Counted from the stretch's first letter, positions 35,567-45,536 are shown. The stretch is DNA of 64,000 nt from VBDM01 sp963699535 (GCA_963699535.1 CAVOUJ010000032.1:124001-188000), one strand, 5' to 3'. Made by a program: numbers and translations. The notes: generated by a model from the sequence alone, not told the origin.

Positions 35567-37192
35567 ATGTTCCCTATAAGCACCGGCAGGCCGCCGACCA
35601 TCGCCCCGAGCGGCATGGTCGCGTCGCCGCATGCGCTCGCTTCGGCGGCGGGAGTCGATGCGCTGCGCGCCGGAGGCTCGGCGGTGGACGCGGCGATCGC
35701 GACGGGCGCCGCGCTCGCGGTGCTCTATCCCCACATGACGAGCGTCGGCGGCGACGCGTTCTGGCTGATCTACGACGCGCAAGCGCGCCGGGTGCGCTAT
35801 CTCAACGGCGGGGGCCGCGCCGCGAGAAGCGGAAGCATCGACTGGTTCAGCTCGCGGGGCATGAAAGAGATCCCGCTGCGCGGTTTTCTCCCTGCAACGC
35901 TCTCGGTTCCGGGCGGGGTCGCGAGCTGGTGCGCGGCACACGAGGAATACGGCCGCCTGCCGCTCGCCCGCGATCTCGCCGCGGCGATCGGCTACGCGCG
36001 CGAGGGATTTCCCGTGACCGGGCGGCTCGCGCGCGCGATCGAGCTGCACGCCTCGGACAGGGCTTTGAACGCTCATGCCCTCACGGTTTTCGCTCCAGGC
36101 GGCGCGGCGCCACGCGCAGGTGCGAAGCTCGTCAACCCGGGGCTCGCGCTGGTGCTGGAACGGATCGCGGCTGCAGGGCACGAGGGGTTCTATGCGGGCG
36201 AGACGGCGCGCGCCCTGGCGCAATTTTCCCGCGCGGGGGGCGGTTTCTTCGATGAGGAGGACTTTGCTGCGCAGCGCGCGAGCTGGGGCGAGCCGATCTC
36301 CGGAGCCTATCGCGGCGTGGAAATCGTCGAGACGCCGCCGCCGACGCAAGGCTTTACGGTCCTGGAGATGCTCAATCTCATCGAGCCCTACGGCATCGGT
36401 GAGATGGACCCGCTTGGGCCCGAGCTTGCGCATTTCCTCGTGCAGGCGAAGCAGATCGCCTACCACGACCGCGACCGGCTGCTCGCCGATCCGGAGTTTC
36501 GGCCGGTTCCGGCCGAACGACTGATCTCGAAGTCATACGCAGCCGACAGGAGGGGCCTGATCCGCACTGACCGCGCGCTGTCGTGGGACCTGGTTCCTTC
36601 CCATGGCACGCTCGCGGGCGACACCGTGTTCGTCTGCGCGGTAGACAAGGAAGGCAACGCCGCAGCGCTGATTCAAAGCCTCTACTTCACCTTCGGCTCG
36701 GGCGTCGTCGCGGGCGACACCGGAATCGTGCTGCAAAACCGCTCGGCGTACTTCTCGCTCGATCCCGAGCATCCCAATCACCTCGAGCCGGGCAAGCGGC
36801 CGATGCACACCCTGATCGCCTCGATCGCGCTCAAGGACGGGCGGCCGTGGCAGTTGCTCGGCTGCATGGGTGCGGACGGCCAGCCGCAGATACACTTGCA
36901 GACTTATGTGGGATTGATCGATTTCGGCTTCGACATCCAGCGCGCGATCGAGGCGCCGCGCTGGCTGTCGGGGCGCTTCAACATCGGCGATCCGCGCGAC
37001 CTGCTCAACATCGAGGGGCGTTTCCCGGAGGCGACCGTGAACGAGCTGAAACGGCGGGGCCATTCGGTGAACCGCTGGCCCGATTGGTGCGAGCTCGCCG
37101 GCCACGCGCACGGCATCACCATCGATCCCGAGTCCGGGGTGCGCGTCGGCGGCGCAGATCCCAGAAGCGACGGGGCGGCCGTCGGTTACTGA
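35567..37192 (+). CDS. Gamma-glutamyltransferase family Ntn-hydrolase
   Basis: The 541-residue protein matches the whole family: GMVASPHALASAAG..LRAGGSAVDAAIA, then the autoprocessing site with the nucleophilic Thr in LAGDTVFVCAVDKEGNAAA, and GKRPMHT. No N-terminal signal is obvious, so it may be cytoplasmic. Substrate could be glutathione, other gamma-glutamyl compounds or an acyl-amino compound, because the family includes cephalosporin-type acylases. The 3' end overlaps the convergent DUF72 gene by seven bases. Confidence 0.83.
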   Translation: MFPISTGRPPTIAPSGMVASPHALASAAGVDALRAGGSAVDAAIATGAALAVLYPHMTSVGGDAFWLIYDAQARRVRYLNGGGRAARSGSIDWFSSRGMKEIPLRGFLPATLSVPGGVASWCAAHEEYGRLPLARDLAAAIGYAREGFPVTGRLARAIELHASDRALNAHALTVFAPGGAAPRAGAKLVNPGLALVLERIAAAGHEGFYAGETARALAQFSRAGGGFFDEEDFAAQRASWGEPISGAYRGVEIVETPPPTQGFTVLEMLNLIEPYGIGEMDPLGPELAHFLVQAKQIAYHDRDRLLADPEFRPVPAERLISKSYAADRRGLIRTDRALSWDLVPSHGTLAGDTVFVCAVDKEGNAAALIQSLYFTFGSGVVAGDTGIVLQNRSAYFSLDPEHPNHLEPGKRPMHTLIASIALKDGRPWQLLGCMGADGQPQIHLQTYVGLIDFGFDIQRAIEAPRWLSGRFNIGDPRDLLNIEGRFPEATVNELKRRGHSVNRWPDWCELAGHAHGITIDPESGVRVGGADPRSDGAAVGY

Positions 37193-37900
37193 GGCTGCGC
37201 CCCGCGCCAGAATTCGTTCAGGCGCCGTGCCCAGTGCGTGCCCAGCGCGTCGTCCTCGTGCATGAAATAGACGTAGATGCGCGATCCAGGGGTTCAGTGC
37301 GGCGATCTGTTCCGCCCAGGCGCGCAGCTCGGCGTCGTCGTAGTGGGTCCGCCGAAGTCGGAGATACCCGCAATCCGACGTTGTGACGAACGGAGTATCG
37401 CCTTCGTCGGTGTCGGTCACGCACAACATCGCCCTTCTTTCGCGAAGGGCATCGTACACTTCGGCATCCTGCCAAGATTCATTGCGGAATTCGAAAGCCG
37501 TGCGCTGACCGGAGGGCAGCAGCGCGAGAAAGTTCTTCAGCCGGGGCAGGTCCTTCTTGAGAAACGGGGGCAGCTGGAAGAGGATCACCCCGAGCTTCTC
37601 GCCCAGTGCCCCGGTGCGCCGAAGGAACTCCGCGACATCGACTTCAGCTTCCTTCAGTCGCTTCACGTGGGTGATGCGGCGCGGTGCCTTGAGCGTGAAG
37701 CTGAAGTCTGCCGGCACTTCGCCCGCCCAGCGCGCGAGCATCGCCTCGGCCGGCATGCGGTAGAAGGTGTTGTTGATCTCGACGGTCGCCAGACGTTCGG
37801 CGTAGTACCGCAGCATGGCGTCCCCCTGGAGTTTCTCGGGATAGAACTTTCCCAGCCACTCCTTGTAGGAAAAGCCGCTCGTTCCCGCCAACAACTGCAT
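37186..37900 (-). CDS. DUF72 family protein (one apparent frameshift)
   Basis: The start MQLLAGTSGFSYKEW and the later NTFYRMPAE, FRNESW and CGYLRLR elements are typical of DUF72 TIM-barrel proteins. The final 30 residues continue in another frame: omitting one base near 37285 gives PWSRIYVYFMHEDDALGTHW, the expected family C-terminus, and a stop at 37186. Corrected length is about 237 residues, normal for the family. The biochemical role is unknown. It is divergent from ligD. Confidence 0.8.
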
Positions 37901-38003
37901 AGGGGAGATTTTGTGCCGTTCGACCGCTTCAAGATAGCACGCCAACAGCGTTGCGGACTTTCCTCCTAGAATTGCGTCGATCCGGTACGACGGGAAGGTT
38001 TTC

Positions 38004-40766
38004 TTGGCTCCTCCCTCATCGATCATCAAACGTACTCGCCGCCCCGGCAAGGCGGAAGCTCAGGCAGCAGGGGCTGAAACTGCCCTGCGCGAATACAGGG
38101 AAAAGCGCGCATTCGACGCGACCCCCGAGCCGGCGCCCGCGCCCGCCCCGGGCACGGGGCCGTTGCTCTTCGTCGTCCAGCAGCATTCGGCGCGCCAGCT
38201 TCACTACGACTTCCGGCTCGAATGCGACGGAGTCCTCAAGTCGTGGGCCGTTCCGAAGGGCCCGTCGCTCGACCGCAGTCAAAAGCGCTTTGCGGCGCAG
38301 ACCGAGGACCATCCCTACGAGTACGCATCGTTCGAGGGCGTGATTCCGCCCAAGCAGTACGGCGCCGGAGAGGTGATCGTCTGGGATTGCGGCGTGTACA
38401 CGCCCGACGAGGGCGGCGAACACTGGTTCCACGACCGAGGCGAGGCCGAGCGTCGCGTGAGGGAGGAACTGGAGAAGGGCAAGCTCAGCGTGCTCCTTCG
38501 CGGAGAGAAGCTGAAGGGCTCGTTTGCCTTGGTCCGAATGTCGGACAGGAAGAACTGGCTCCTGATCAAACACAAGGACCGGTTCGCGGCGGAAACGGAC
38601 GTGACCGTGCAGAACCGCTCGGTCCTCTCCGGCATGGCGGTCGCGGATCTCAAGGCCATGCCGGTGCGCCGGATTCCGGCCGCGCGGCTCACGCCCACGG
38701 GCGAGGCGGAGGCGATGCCTGCGAAACTTGCGCCCATGCTCGCCGAACTGCGCGAGGCGCCCTTCAATCATGCCGACTGGATGTGGGAGCCGAAACTCGA
38801 CGGCTACCGCGTGCTCGCGTTCATCGACGGCAAGGAGGCCAAGCTCCGCTCGCGACGTGGGCTCGATCTGACGCCCTCGTTTCCGCAGCTCGTCTCGGAG
38901 CTCGCGCAGCAGATGGTGAAGGGCATGGTGCTCGACGGAGAGATTGTCGCTTTCGACGAATCGGGGAGGCCGTCCTTCAACGAGCTCCAGAATCGCGTCC
39001 AGCTGAAAACGGAGCGCGAGATCGCGCTAGCCGACCGGAAAGCACCGGTGGTGCTCTACTGCTTCGACCTTCTGCATTTCGCCGGGGTCGGCGTGCGCGC
39101 GGCGACGTACCTCGAGCGGCGGCGCTGGCTCGCCCAGTGCCTGCTTCCGACTGCGCACGTCCAACTGGTCCACGCCGAAGAAGACGGCGAGGCGCTGTAC
39201 AAGGCGGCGATCGCGAGCGGTTTCGAAGGCGTCGTCGCCAAGCGCAAGGACGGAAAATACGAGGCTGGCCGGCGCTCCGCGTCGTGGGTGAAGGTCAAAT
39301 CCACGCGAAGCGGCGAGTTCGTCGTCGGCGGCGTGACGAGCGGCAAGGGCTCGCGCGAACCGCTCGGAGCGCTGCTCCTCGGCGCCTGGCGCGGAGCGAA
39401 GCTTCACTATTGCGGGCACGTCGGCTCCGGATTCGACGAGCGCACCCTCGCCCAGGTGAAGAAACGCTGCGACGCGCTGAAAACCACCGCTTGTCCCTTC
39501 GCCGAAGAGCCCGATCTCCACAGCCCGACGACCTGGGTCAGACCGGAGCTCGTCGCCGAAGTGAAATTCCAGGAGTGGACCGCGGATGGGATGCTCCGCG
39601 CCCCGGTGTTCCTCCGGCTGCGGGAGGATGTCGATCCCCGGAGCGTGCGGCGGACAGAGCCCAATCGCGAGGTCGCCCCCGAGGGCCGGCCCGCCGACAC
39701 GCCCGTCGATCAGATCTTGCAGCAGCTCGACAACAAGAGAGCCGCTTTCCCGATCGCGGTAGGCGCGCACCGGATTCGCCTGACCAACCTGGATCGCATG
39801 TACTGGCCTGCCGACATTGCGCTCAAGCAGCCGGCGGTAACAAAGCGCGACCTGCTGCGCTATCTTGCCCAGGTCTCGCCCCTGATGCTCCCGCATCTCG
39901 CGGACCGGCCCCTCACCATGATCCGGATGCCCGAAGGCATAGGCGGCGAGCGTTTCTACCAGAAGCACTGGGATCACGAGTTGCCAGAGTTCGCCGAATC
40001 GATCACGATCTTCTCGGAGCACAAGGACGAGCGCCAGGACTACCTCGTGTGCAACAACCTCGCGACGCTTCTGTGGCTCGCGCAGTCGGGCACTCTCGAG
40101 TTCCACGTCTGGCACTCGCGCGCGAAACCGGGCCCGGACGCGGCAAGCTCGAGCACGGATTTTTCGAGCTCGCTCGCGGCTCTCGAGGGCTCGGTGCTCA
40201 ATTACCCCGACTACGTCGTATTCGATATCGATCCCTACATCTATTCAGGCAAGGAGGCCCCGGGAGAGGAGCCCGAGCTGAACACAGTCGCCTTTGAGAA
40301 AGGGAAGGAGGTCGCGTTTCACCTGCGCGAGGTACTGCAGAGCATGAAGCTGGAACCCATCGTGAAGACGTCGGGCAAGACCGGGTTGCACGTCTTCGTC
40401 CCCGTGAAGCGAACCCTCGACTTCGAAGCGGCGCGCAAGGTGAGCGAGCTGGTCGGGCGGCATCTGGTGCGCCGGCACCCGAAGGACGTCACCGTGGAGT
40501 GGAGCGTTCCCAAGCGAACCGGGAAGATCTTCATGGACTACAACATGAACGTCCGCGGCAAGACCCTCAATGTGGCCTACTCGCCGAGAGGTGCGCCCGG
40601 GGCACCCGTTTCCATGCCGCTCACGTGGGAGGAGCTTGCGCAGGCGCACCCGCTGGATTTCAGGATCACGAATATCGCCGGGCGTCTGGCCGGGGGGGAC
40701 CGCTGGCGCGACGCCTTGAGCCGCAAGCAAAGCCTGGAAGATGCACTTGGACGCGGGAAGGCGTAG
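38004..40766 (+). CDS. ligD: Multifunctional ATP-dependent DNA ligase LigD (phosphoesterase, ligase, polymerase)
   Basis: The 920-residue protein has three domains in order. The first is a 3'-phosphoesterase (about residues 55-190; QLHYDFRLE and KQYGAGEVIVWD). The second is an ATP-dependent ligase (about 235-550; nucleotidyl Lys264 in WEPKLDGYR). The third is a primase-like polymerase (about 590-880; metal-binding Asp741 and Asp743 in FDIDP). LigD fills in and seals double-strand breaks held by Ku, which is encoded next. TTG 38004 is preceded by GGGAAGG. The Pseudomonas-type full-length fusion is present and intact. Confidence 0.95.
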   Translation: MAPPSSIIKRTRRPGKAEAQAAGAETALREYREKRAFDATPEPAPAPAPGTGPLLFVVQQHSARQLHYDFRLECDGVLKSWAVPKGPSLDRSQKRFAAQTEDHPYEYASFEGVIPPKQYGAGEVIVWDCGVYTPDEGGEHWFHDRGEAERRVREELEKGKLSVLLRGEKLKGSFALVRMSDRKNWLLIKHKDRFAAETDVTVQNRSVLSGMAVADLKAMPVRRIPAARLTPTGEAEAMPAKLAPMLAELREAPFNHADWMWEPKLDGYRVLAFIDGKEAKLRSRRGLDLTPSFPQLVSELAQQMVKGMVLDGEIVAFDESGRPSFNELQNRVQLKTEREIALADRKAPVVLYCFDLLHFAGVGVRAATYLERRRWLAQCLLPTAHVQLVHAEEDGEALYKAAIASGFEGVVAKRKDGKYEAGRRSASWVKVKSTRSGEFVVGGVTSGKGSREPLGALLLGAWRGAKLHYCGHVGSGFDERTLAQVKKRCDALKTTACPFAEEPDLHSPTTWVRPELVAEVKFQEWTADGMLRAPVFLRLREDVDPRSVRRTEPNREVAPEGRPADTPVDQILQQLDNKRAAFPIAVGAHRIRLTNLDRMYWPADIALKQPAVTKRDLLRYLAQVSPLMLPHLADRPLTMIRMPEGIGGERFYQKHWDHELPEFAESITIFSEHKDERQDYLVCNNLATLLWLAQSGTLEFHVWHSRAKPGPDAASSSTDFSSSLAALEGSVLNYPDYVVFDIDPYIYSGKEAPGEEPELNTVAFEKGKEVAFHLREVLQSMKLEPIVKTSGKTGLHVFVPVKRTLDFEAARKVSELVGRHLVRRHPKDVTVEWSVPKRTGKIFMDYNMNVRGKTLNVAYSPRGAPGAPVSMPLTWEELAQAHPLDFRITNIAGRLAGGDRWRDALSRKQSLEDALGRGKA

Positions 40767-40859
40767 AATCGACGCCCTTTGGCAACAAGGGCTTAAGCGT
40801 GATTTTGAAGCTGGTGCGCGAAGTATCACCCTGGCAATGACCGACTATTGGAGGCTCGC

Positions 40860-41736
40860 ATGGCTGCTCGTTCGATCGCATCGCTGACGGTTTCGTTCGG
40901 ACTCGTGTCCATCCCGGTGAAGCTCTTCTCTGCCACCGAGGCGAGCCGCGCGATTTCGTTCAATCTTCTGCACAAGGGCTGCGGATCGCGCCTGAAGCAG
41001 CAGTACCTGTGCGTCAAGGAGGAGGTCGCGGTCGGCCGCGAGGACATGGTGAAGGGCTATGAGTTCGAGAAAGACCAGTACGTGATGTTCACCCCGGAGG
41101 AGTTGAAGGCGCTCGAGGAGGCCGGCACGCACACCGCTGACATCGCGGAGTTCGTGCCCGTCGATTCGATCGATCCGGTGTACTTCGACAAGGCCTACTA
41201 CCTCGCCCCGGACAAGGGCGGCGCCAAGCCCTACGCGCTTCTCGCGAAGGCGCTGCTCCGAAACGAAGCGCTGCGCGCTCGGCCGCTGGGCGGCGCGCGG
41301 CAAGCAGTACATCGTGATGATCCGCCCGGTGGAGGACGGCCTCGTCATGCAGCAGCTTCTCTACGCCGGCGAGGTCAGGTCGATCAAGGAGCTCGAGATT
41401 CCCAATACCGAGGTGAAGGACGCCGAGCTGAAGCTCGCCCAGCAACTGATCGAGCAGCAGGCCTCGGACAAGTTCGATCCGAGCGCCTACAAGGACGACG
41501 TGCGCGAGCGCATCGAAGCCGCGGTGCAGAAGAAAGTCGAAGGGCACGAGATCACGATGCCCGAAGAACCCGAAGGCGCCGGTCAGGTCATCGATCTCAT
41601 GGAAGCGCTGCGCGCGAGTCTTGAAAAGAAGTCGGCGCCGGCGAGCGCGCCGCAAGCCCAGGCGGAGACGCGCAAGCCGCCGAAGCGCGCGGCGGAAGCT
41701 GCCCAGCCCGCCGCGAAGAAGGCCGCGAGGAAGTAG
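40860..41736 (+). CDS. ku: Ku end-binding protein (one apparent frameshift)
   Basis: ATG 40860 has a GGAGG site 5 bases upstream. The first 140 residues (AARSIASLTVSFGLVSIPVK, then KGYEFEKDQYVMFTPEE) are classic bacterial Ku. Around 41273-41276 the conserved sequence continues in the next frame as ALGRWAARGKQYIVMIRP, so one extra base (or two missing) is present. Corrected length is about 291 residues with a Lys/Ala-rich C-terminal tail, common in Ku proteins and thought to aid DNA binding. It pairs with LigD in non-homologous end joining. Confidence 0.9.
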
Positions 41737-41745
41737 CGGCAGCAG

Positions 41746-42576
41746 GTGCCTCCACCTGCCACCCACCAGTACGGCGTGCACGACGTCGAGCGTTTGCTCG
41801 GCCTGCCGCGCAGCACGATCCACAGTCTGGTCAGGGCAGGGTTCGTTTCGCCCGCGCGAGGCCCGCGCAACGCGTACCTGTTCTCGTTCCAGGACCTGAT
41901 CGTGCTTCGTACCGCGCAGGCGCTCGCCACGGCGAATGTCCCGGCCAAGCGGATCGCGAGCTCCCTGAGGAAACTTCGACGCCGCCTCCCACTATCCATG
42001 CCGCTCTCGGGACTTGCCATCGGCGCAGTGGGCGATCGCGTCGTCGTCAAGGAAGGCGCAAGCCGCTGGCAGGCGGATTCGGGGCAATACCTGCTCGAGT
42101 TCGAGGGCGATCCCGACGAAGGCTCGCTGAACGTCATCGAACGCAACGAGGCCGCATCGAGCGCGGAACAATGGTTCGACCGGGGCTTCGATCTTGAAAA
42201 GGAAGATCCCGGCGCCGCGCGCAAGGCCTACGAGCGCGCCATCGCCGCGGACTCGGGGCACCTCGCCGCCTATATCAATCTCGGTCGGTTGCTGCACGAG
42301 GCAAGGCGACTCACAGAGGCGGAAGCGATGTACCGCAGGGCGCTTGCGGCTCAGGGGCCGGATCCTTTGCTGCTCTTCAACCTCGGCGTCCTGCTCGAGG
42401 ACGTGGGCCGCAAGAACGAAGCCGTAGAGGTCTACGAAAAAGCCCTACGCGGCAATCCCCGGCTGGCGGACTGCCATTACAATCTCGCGCTGCTGTACAA
42501 GAAACTGGGAAGGCCCAAGCAGGCCCTGCGGCACATGGCGCAGTACCGCCGGCTGATTGCAAGTCGACCGGACTGA
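41746..42576 (+). CDS. MerR-type DNA-binding domain fused to TPR repeats
   Basis: The N-terminal 75 residues form a MerR-like winged helix (YGVHDVERLLGLPRSTIHSL, then GPRNAYLFSFQDLIVLR). The C-terminal half holds about three TPR units (for example AAYINLGRLLHEARRLTEA). The gene begins 9 bases after ku, so it belongs to the ligD-ku group and may regulate it. GTG 41746 is the only suitable start. An intrinsic terminator follows 30 bases after its stop. Confidence 0.78.
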   Translation: MPPPATHQYGVHDVERLLGLPRSTIHSLVRAGFVSPARGPRNAYLFSFQDLIVLRTAQALATANVPAKRIASSLRKLRRRLPLSMPLSGLAIGAVGDRVVVKEGASRWQADSGQYLLEFEGDPDEGSLNVIERNEAASSAEQWFDRGFDLEKEDPGAARKAYERAIAADSGHLAAYINLGRLLHEARRLTEAEAMYRRALAAQGPDPLLLFNLGVLLEDVGRKNEAVEVYEKALRGNPRLADCHYNLALLYKKLGRPKQALRHMAQYRRLIASRPD

Positions 42577-42606
42577 AAGCGTCAGACTTTGCGAGCACAT
42601 AAAAAA

Positions 42607-42635
42607 ACAGCGTTGCCAGAGGCGACGCTGTTTTT
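42607..42635. terminator. Bidirectional intrinsic terminator
   Basis: An 11-bp stem (42607-42617 with 42621-42631, one G-T wobble) closes a three-base AGA loop. It is followed by five Ts on the plus strand and preceded by seven As, which form a T-run on the minus strand. It lies between the convergent MerR-TPR gene and the minus-strand secreted-protein gene and should serve both. Confidence 0.88.
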
Positions 42636-42672
42636 CTCCGAGCCGGCGGCGAACGGTGCCGGAAGACTCAGA

Positions 42673-43311
42673 CTATCGTCCGTCCTCGCTCGGTCCAGGC
42701 TGCTGCATAAGAGGGGCCTGTAGCGGAGCAAACGCGGGAGTATACGTGACCTGCGAGCTGGGAAGGAAGAGTACAGTAAGGTTGTTCCTGTTGTAGAAGA
42801 GCGCACCGCCGGCGAGAGTCTGCGCTATCGTGTGCGCGCCCGCGGTAATCGGTACAGTCACGGAATACGAGAGCGTGAACAGCTCAGCAACACTAGACGG
42901 GGTCAGATGTGCCGCAGCGCAATAATCGGCTTGAAAACCGGATATGAAAGGTGCTCCGTCGATCAAAAGGTTGAGGAAGTAGCACCCCGCGACATCTTCA
43001 TTATTTACAAAGACGCTCCCTGAAACCAGCAAGTTGCCGTTCGACGGTGCAGTGATGGACACGCTATTGATTGTTGTCGTCCCTGCTGCGACAACTGTCC
43101 CAAGCGCAATCGTATCGGTTGAGGCCCAGGCGAGAGGCAGGGCGTTGTTCAGAGCCGAGAAGTTGTTGTTTACGTCAGTCGCGCTGATCTGAGTTCCGGC
43201 CGTAAAGGTGGTAAGGGTGACCGCGCCGGCCAAACCCAGAGACGACGCAAGCACCGCAACGCCGATCCATTGACTGCGAGACAGCTTGAAAAGGTTTTTG
43301 CCGAATTTCAT
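42673..43311 (-). CDS. Secreted protein of unknown function
   Basis: The 212-residue product has a signal-type N-terminus (hydrophobic IGVAVLASSLGLAGAV after a basic start), then a Thr/Ser/Asn-rich chain including the pattern FTAGTQISATDVNNNFSALN. That pattern is often seen near the start of secreted beta-rich or tail-fibre-like proteins. It has two cysteines that could form a disulfide. A GGAGAG ribosome site precedes ATG 43311. It appears to be cotranscribed with the 50-residue lipoprotein upstream (63-base gap). No function is recognised. Confidence 0.7.
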   Translation of the reverse strand: MKFGKNLFKLSRSQWIGVAVLASSLGLAGAVTLTTFTAGTQISATDVNNNFSALNNALPLAWASTDTIALGTVVAAGTTTINSVSITAPSNGNLLVSGSVFVNNEDVAGCYFLNLLIDGAPFISGFQADYCAAAHLTPSSVAELFTLSYSVTVPITAGAHTIAQTLAGGALFYNRNNLTVLFLPSSQVTYTPAFAPLQAPLMQQPGPSEDGR

Positions 43312-43374
43312 GTTCCACTCTCCGAATAAAGGACTAGATGGCTATCGCGAGGCAAGTGAACAGGACGCACCGGT

Positions 43375-43527
43375 TCATGACGACCAGTTGCAACTGTCCC
43401 AGTTCGAGGTGTTCCAGACGCAGACCGTGCCGCTGGGGGGAGTTCCACTACTCCCGCCCCCGCCCCCGCAGGCGGTCATGATCAAGGCGAGCCCGACTAC
43501 GATGGAAAAAGTTCTGAAGATTCGCAT
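43375..43527 (-). CDS. Small lipoprotein, 50 residues
   Basis: ATG 43527 is preceded by a strong GGGGAGA ribosome site. The product begins with a basic hydrophobic signal and a lipobox ending MTAC at residue 20, followed by a GGGGG linker and a Trp/Cys/Asn-rich tail (VCVWNTSNWDSCNW). The Cys-Gly run after the lipobox resembles the N-termini of the propeller lipoproteins at 51.4 and 53.3 kb. It is short but has all the elements of a real gene and lies in an operon position with the secreted protein downstream. Confidence 0.6.
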   Translation of the reverse strand: MRIFRTFSIVVGLALIMTACGGGGGSSGTPPSGTVCVWNTSNWDSCNWSS

Positions 43528-43945
43528 GCTATTGTCTCCCCGAGAACTATCCGGTCACAGCAACCATCGGAAGGTCCCCCTATCTCTTCGCCCCCCGGAG
43601 TCGCCGAAACTCAGCGAGGACGGATTCCAAATATGATTCGGACAGCTAGCCCTTTTCTCCCGATATGATGCACGCGTAGGAGCGGCGACGCAAGCCGAGT
43701 CTGCCGGACGCGCGCAAATTGTACCAACAGGCCGCCGACGGTTGCCCACATGATTTTGTCACATGTAGCGCTCGGGCAGAGCGGACAGAAATAGGGGTAG
43801 TACGTAAGGAACGTGGCAGATAACGCCCTAAGTACGGATCGCGAGCCGGTGGCGGCTCGGGCGTGATCGGGGACCGCCCGGGTCGCGCGCCTTGACGCTC
43901 TGCGCGTGAGCGCGAACAATGCAGGGCCTAGAGGAGGAGATCGCG
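43528..43945. other. Intergenic region, no gene recognised
   Basis: About 418 bases between the divergent small lipoprotein and benzoate-CoA ligase paralogue genes. The content is less GC-biased than the surroundings in parts (for example around 43750-43800, with an imperfect inverted ACATG/CATGT pair). I see no convincing ORF, RNA gene or clear promoter. It presumably holds the promoters for both sides. Confidence 0.4.
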
Positions 43946-45528
43946 GTGCCGTCCCTGAGCAGCGCCGACCATTCGGTCAGCCCGCCCGACCGTCAAGATT
44001 CCCGCGCGACTACAACGCCGCGCACGATCTGATCGAGCGCAATCTCGCCGCGGGGCGCGGGACGCGGATCGCCTACGTCGACGACGCCGGACGGTATACC
44101 TTCGGCGAGCTCGCCGAGCGCGTCAACCGCTTCGGCTCGGGGCTGCAGCGCATGGGCCTGGAGATGGAGCACCGGGTGCTCCTCGCGCTCACCGACACGA
44201 TCGACTTTCCCACCGCGTTCCTGGGCGCCATCCGGGCCGGAATCGTCCCGATCGCGGTGAATACGCTGCTCACGCCCAAGGACTACGAGTTCATGCTCGC
44301 GGACAGCCGCGCCAAGGCGCTGGTCGTCTCGGAGCCATTGCTGCCGCAGTTCGCGCCGCTTCTGCCGAGGCTTCCGTTCCTGAAGCACGTGATCGTCTCA
44401 GGCGGCAGCGCTGCGGGGCACACGTCATTCAAGGATCTGCTCGCGAAGGGCTCGCCCGACCTGTCTCCCGCACCGACGACCTCGGACGACGCCTGTTTCT
44501 GGCTGTATTCCTCGGGCTCGACCGGAACACCCAAGGGCACGGTGCACGTTCAGTCGAGCATCATTCTGACGGCGGAGCTGTACGCCAAGGCTGTCCTGGG
44601 ATACAGGGAAAGCGACGTGGTGTTCTCGGCGGCCAAGCTCTTTTTCGCCTACGGCCTGGGCAATGCGCTCTCCTTCACGCTTGCGGCGGGCGCGGCCGCG
44701 GTGCTGATGGCGGAACGCCCGACGCCGGCCGGCGTCTTCAAGCGGCTCGTGGAACACAAGCCAACGATCTTCTTCGGCGTTCCCACACTCTACGCGGCGA
44801 TGCTGGCGAGTCCGGATTTTCCGAAGAGAGAGACGCTCGCACTGCGGCTGTGCGTGTCGGCCGGGGAGGCGCTGCCTCCGCAGATCGCGAAGAACTGGAA
44901 GGAGAAGACCGGCATCGAGATTCTCGACGGCATCGGCTCGACCGAGATGCTGCACATTTTTCTCTCCAATCGCCCGAACGACCTGCGCTATGGGACGACC
45001 GGAAAACCGGTGCCGGGGTACGAGCTGCGCCTGACGGACGAGGAGGGCAATCCCGTCAAGCAGGGCGAATTGGGCGAGCTGCAGATCGCCGGACCCACCC
45101 ATGCCTCCCACTACTGGAACAACCGCGAGAAGACCCGTAACACCTTCCTCGGCCGATGGACCAAGAGCGGCGACAAGTACAGCGTGGACAAGGACGGCTA
45201 CTACGTGTACGGGGGGCGGTCGGACGACATGCTGAAGGTCTCGGGCATCTACGTCTCTCCGGCCGAAGTCGAGGCGGCCCTCATCGGTCACGAAGCCGTG
45301 CTCGAGGCGGCGGTCGTCGGTGTCGAAGACGAGAACAAGCTCGTCAAGCCCAAGGCTTACGTGGTGCTCAAGCCGGGCAAGCAGGGCGACGATGCGCTGA
45401 AGCAGGCGCTGCAGCAGCACGTCAAGGACAAGCTCGCTCCCTACAAGTATCCGCGCTGGATCGAGTTCCTCAATGAGCTGCCCAAGACGGCGACGGGAAA
45501 GATCCAGCGGTTCAAGCTGCGAGCCTAG
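43946..45528 (+). CDS. Benzoate-CoA ligase paralogue (frame disturbed at N-terminus)
   Basis: From residue 18 on the sequence is a full acyl-CoA synthetase very similar to the ligase at 24868 (PRDYNAAHDLIERNL, YSSGSTGTPK, GIGSTEMLHIF, GKIQRFKLRA). GTG 43946 has a strong GAGGAGGAGA site and starts a frame reading SLSSADHSVSPP, which matches the SSFIAADLSVSPP of the first ligase. The main body is two bases out of phase with it, consistent with two inserted bases near 43986 and 44000. An alternative start in the body frame is GTG 43906, which lacks a ribosome site. Substrate may be benzoate or a substituted benzoate. Confidence 0.83.
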
Positions 45529-45536
45529 GGAGTGCC

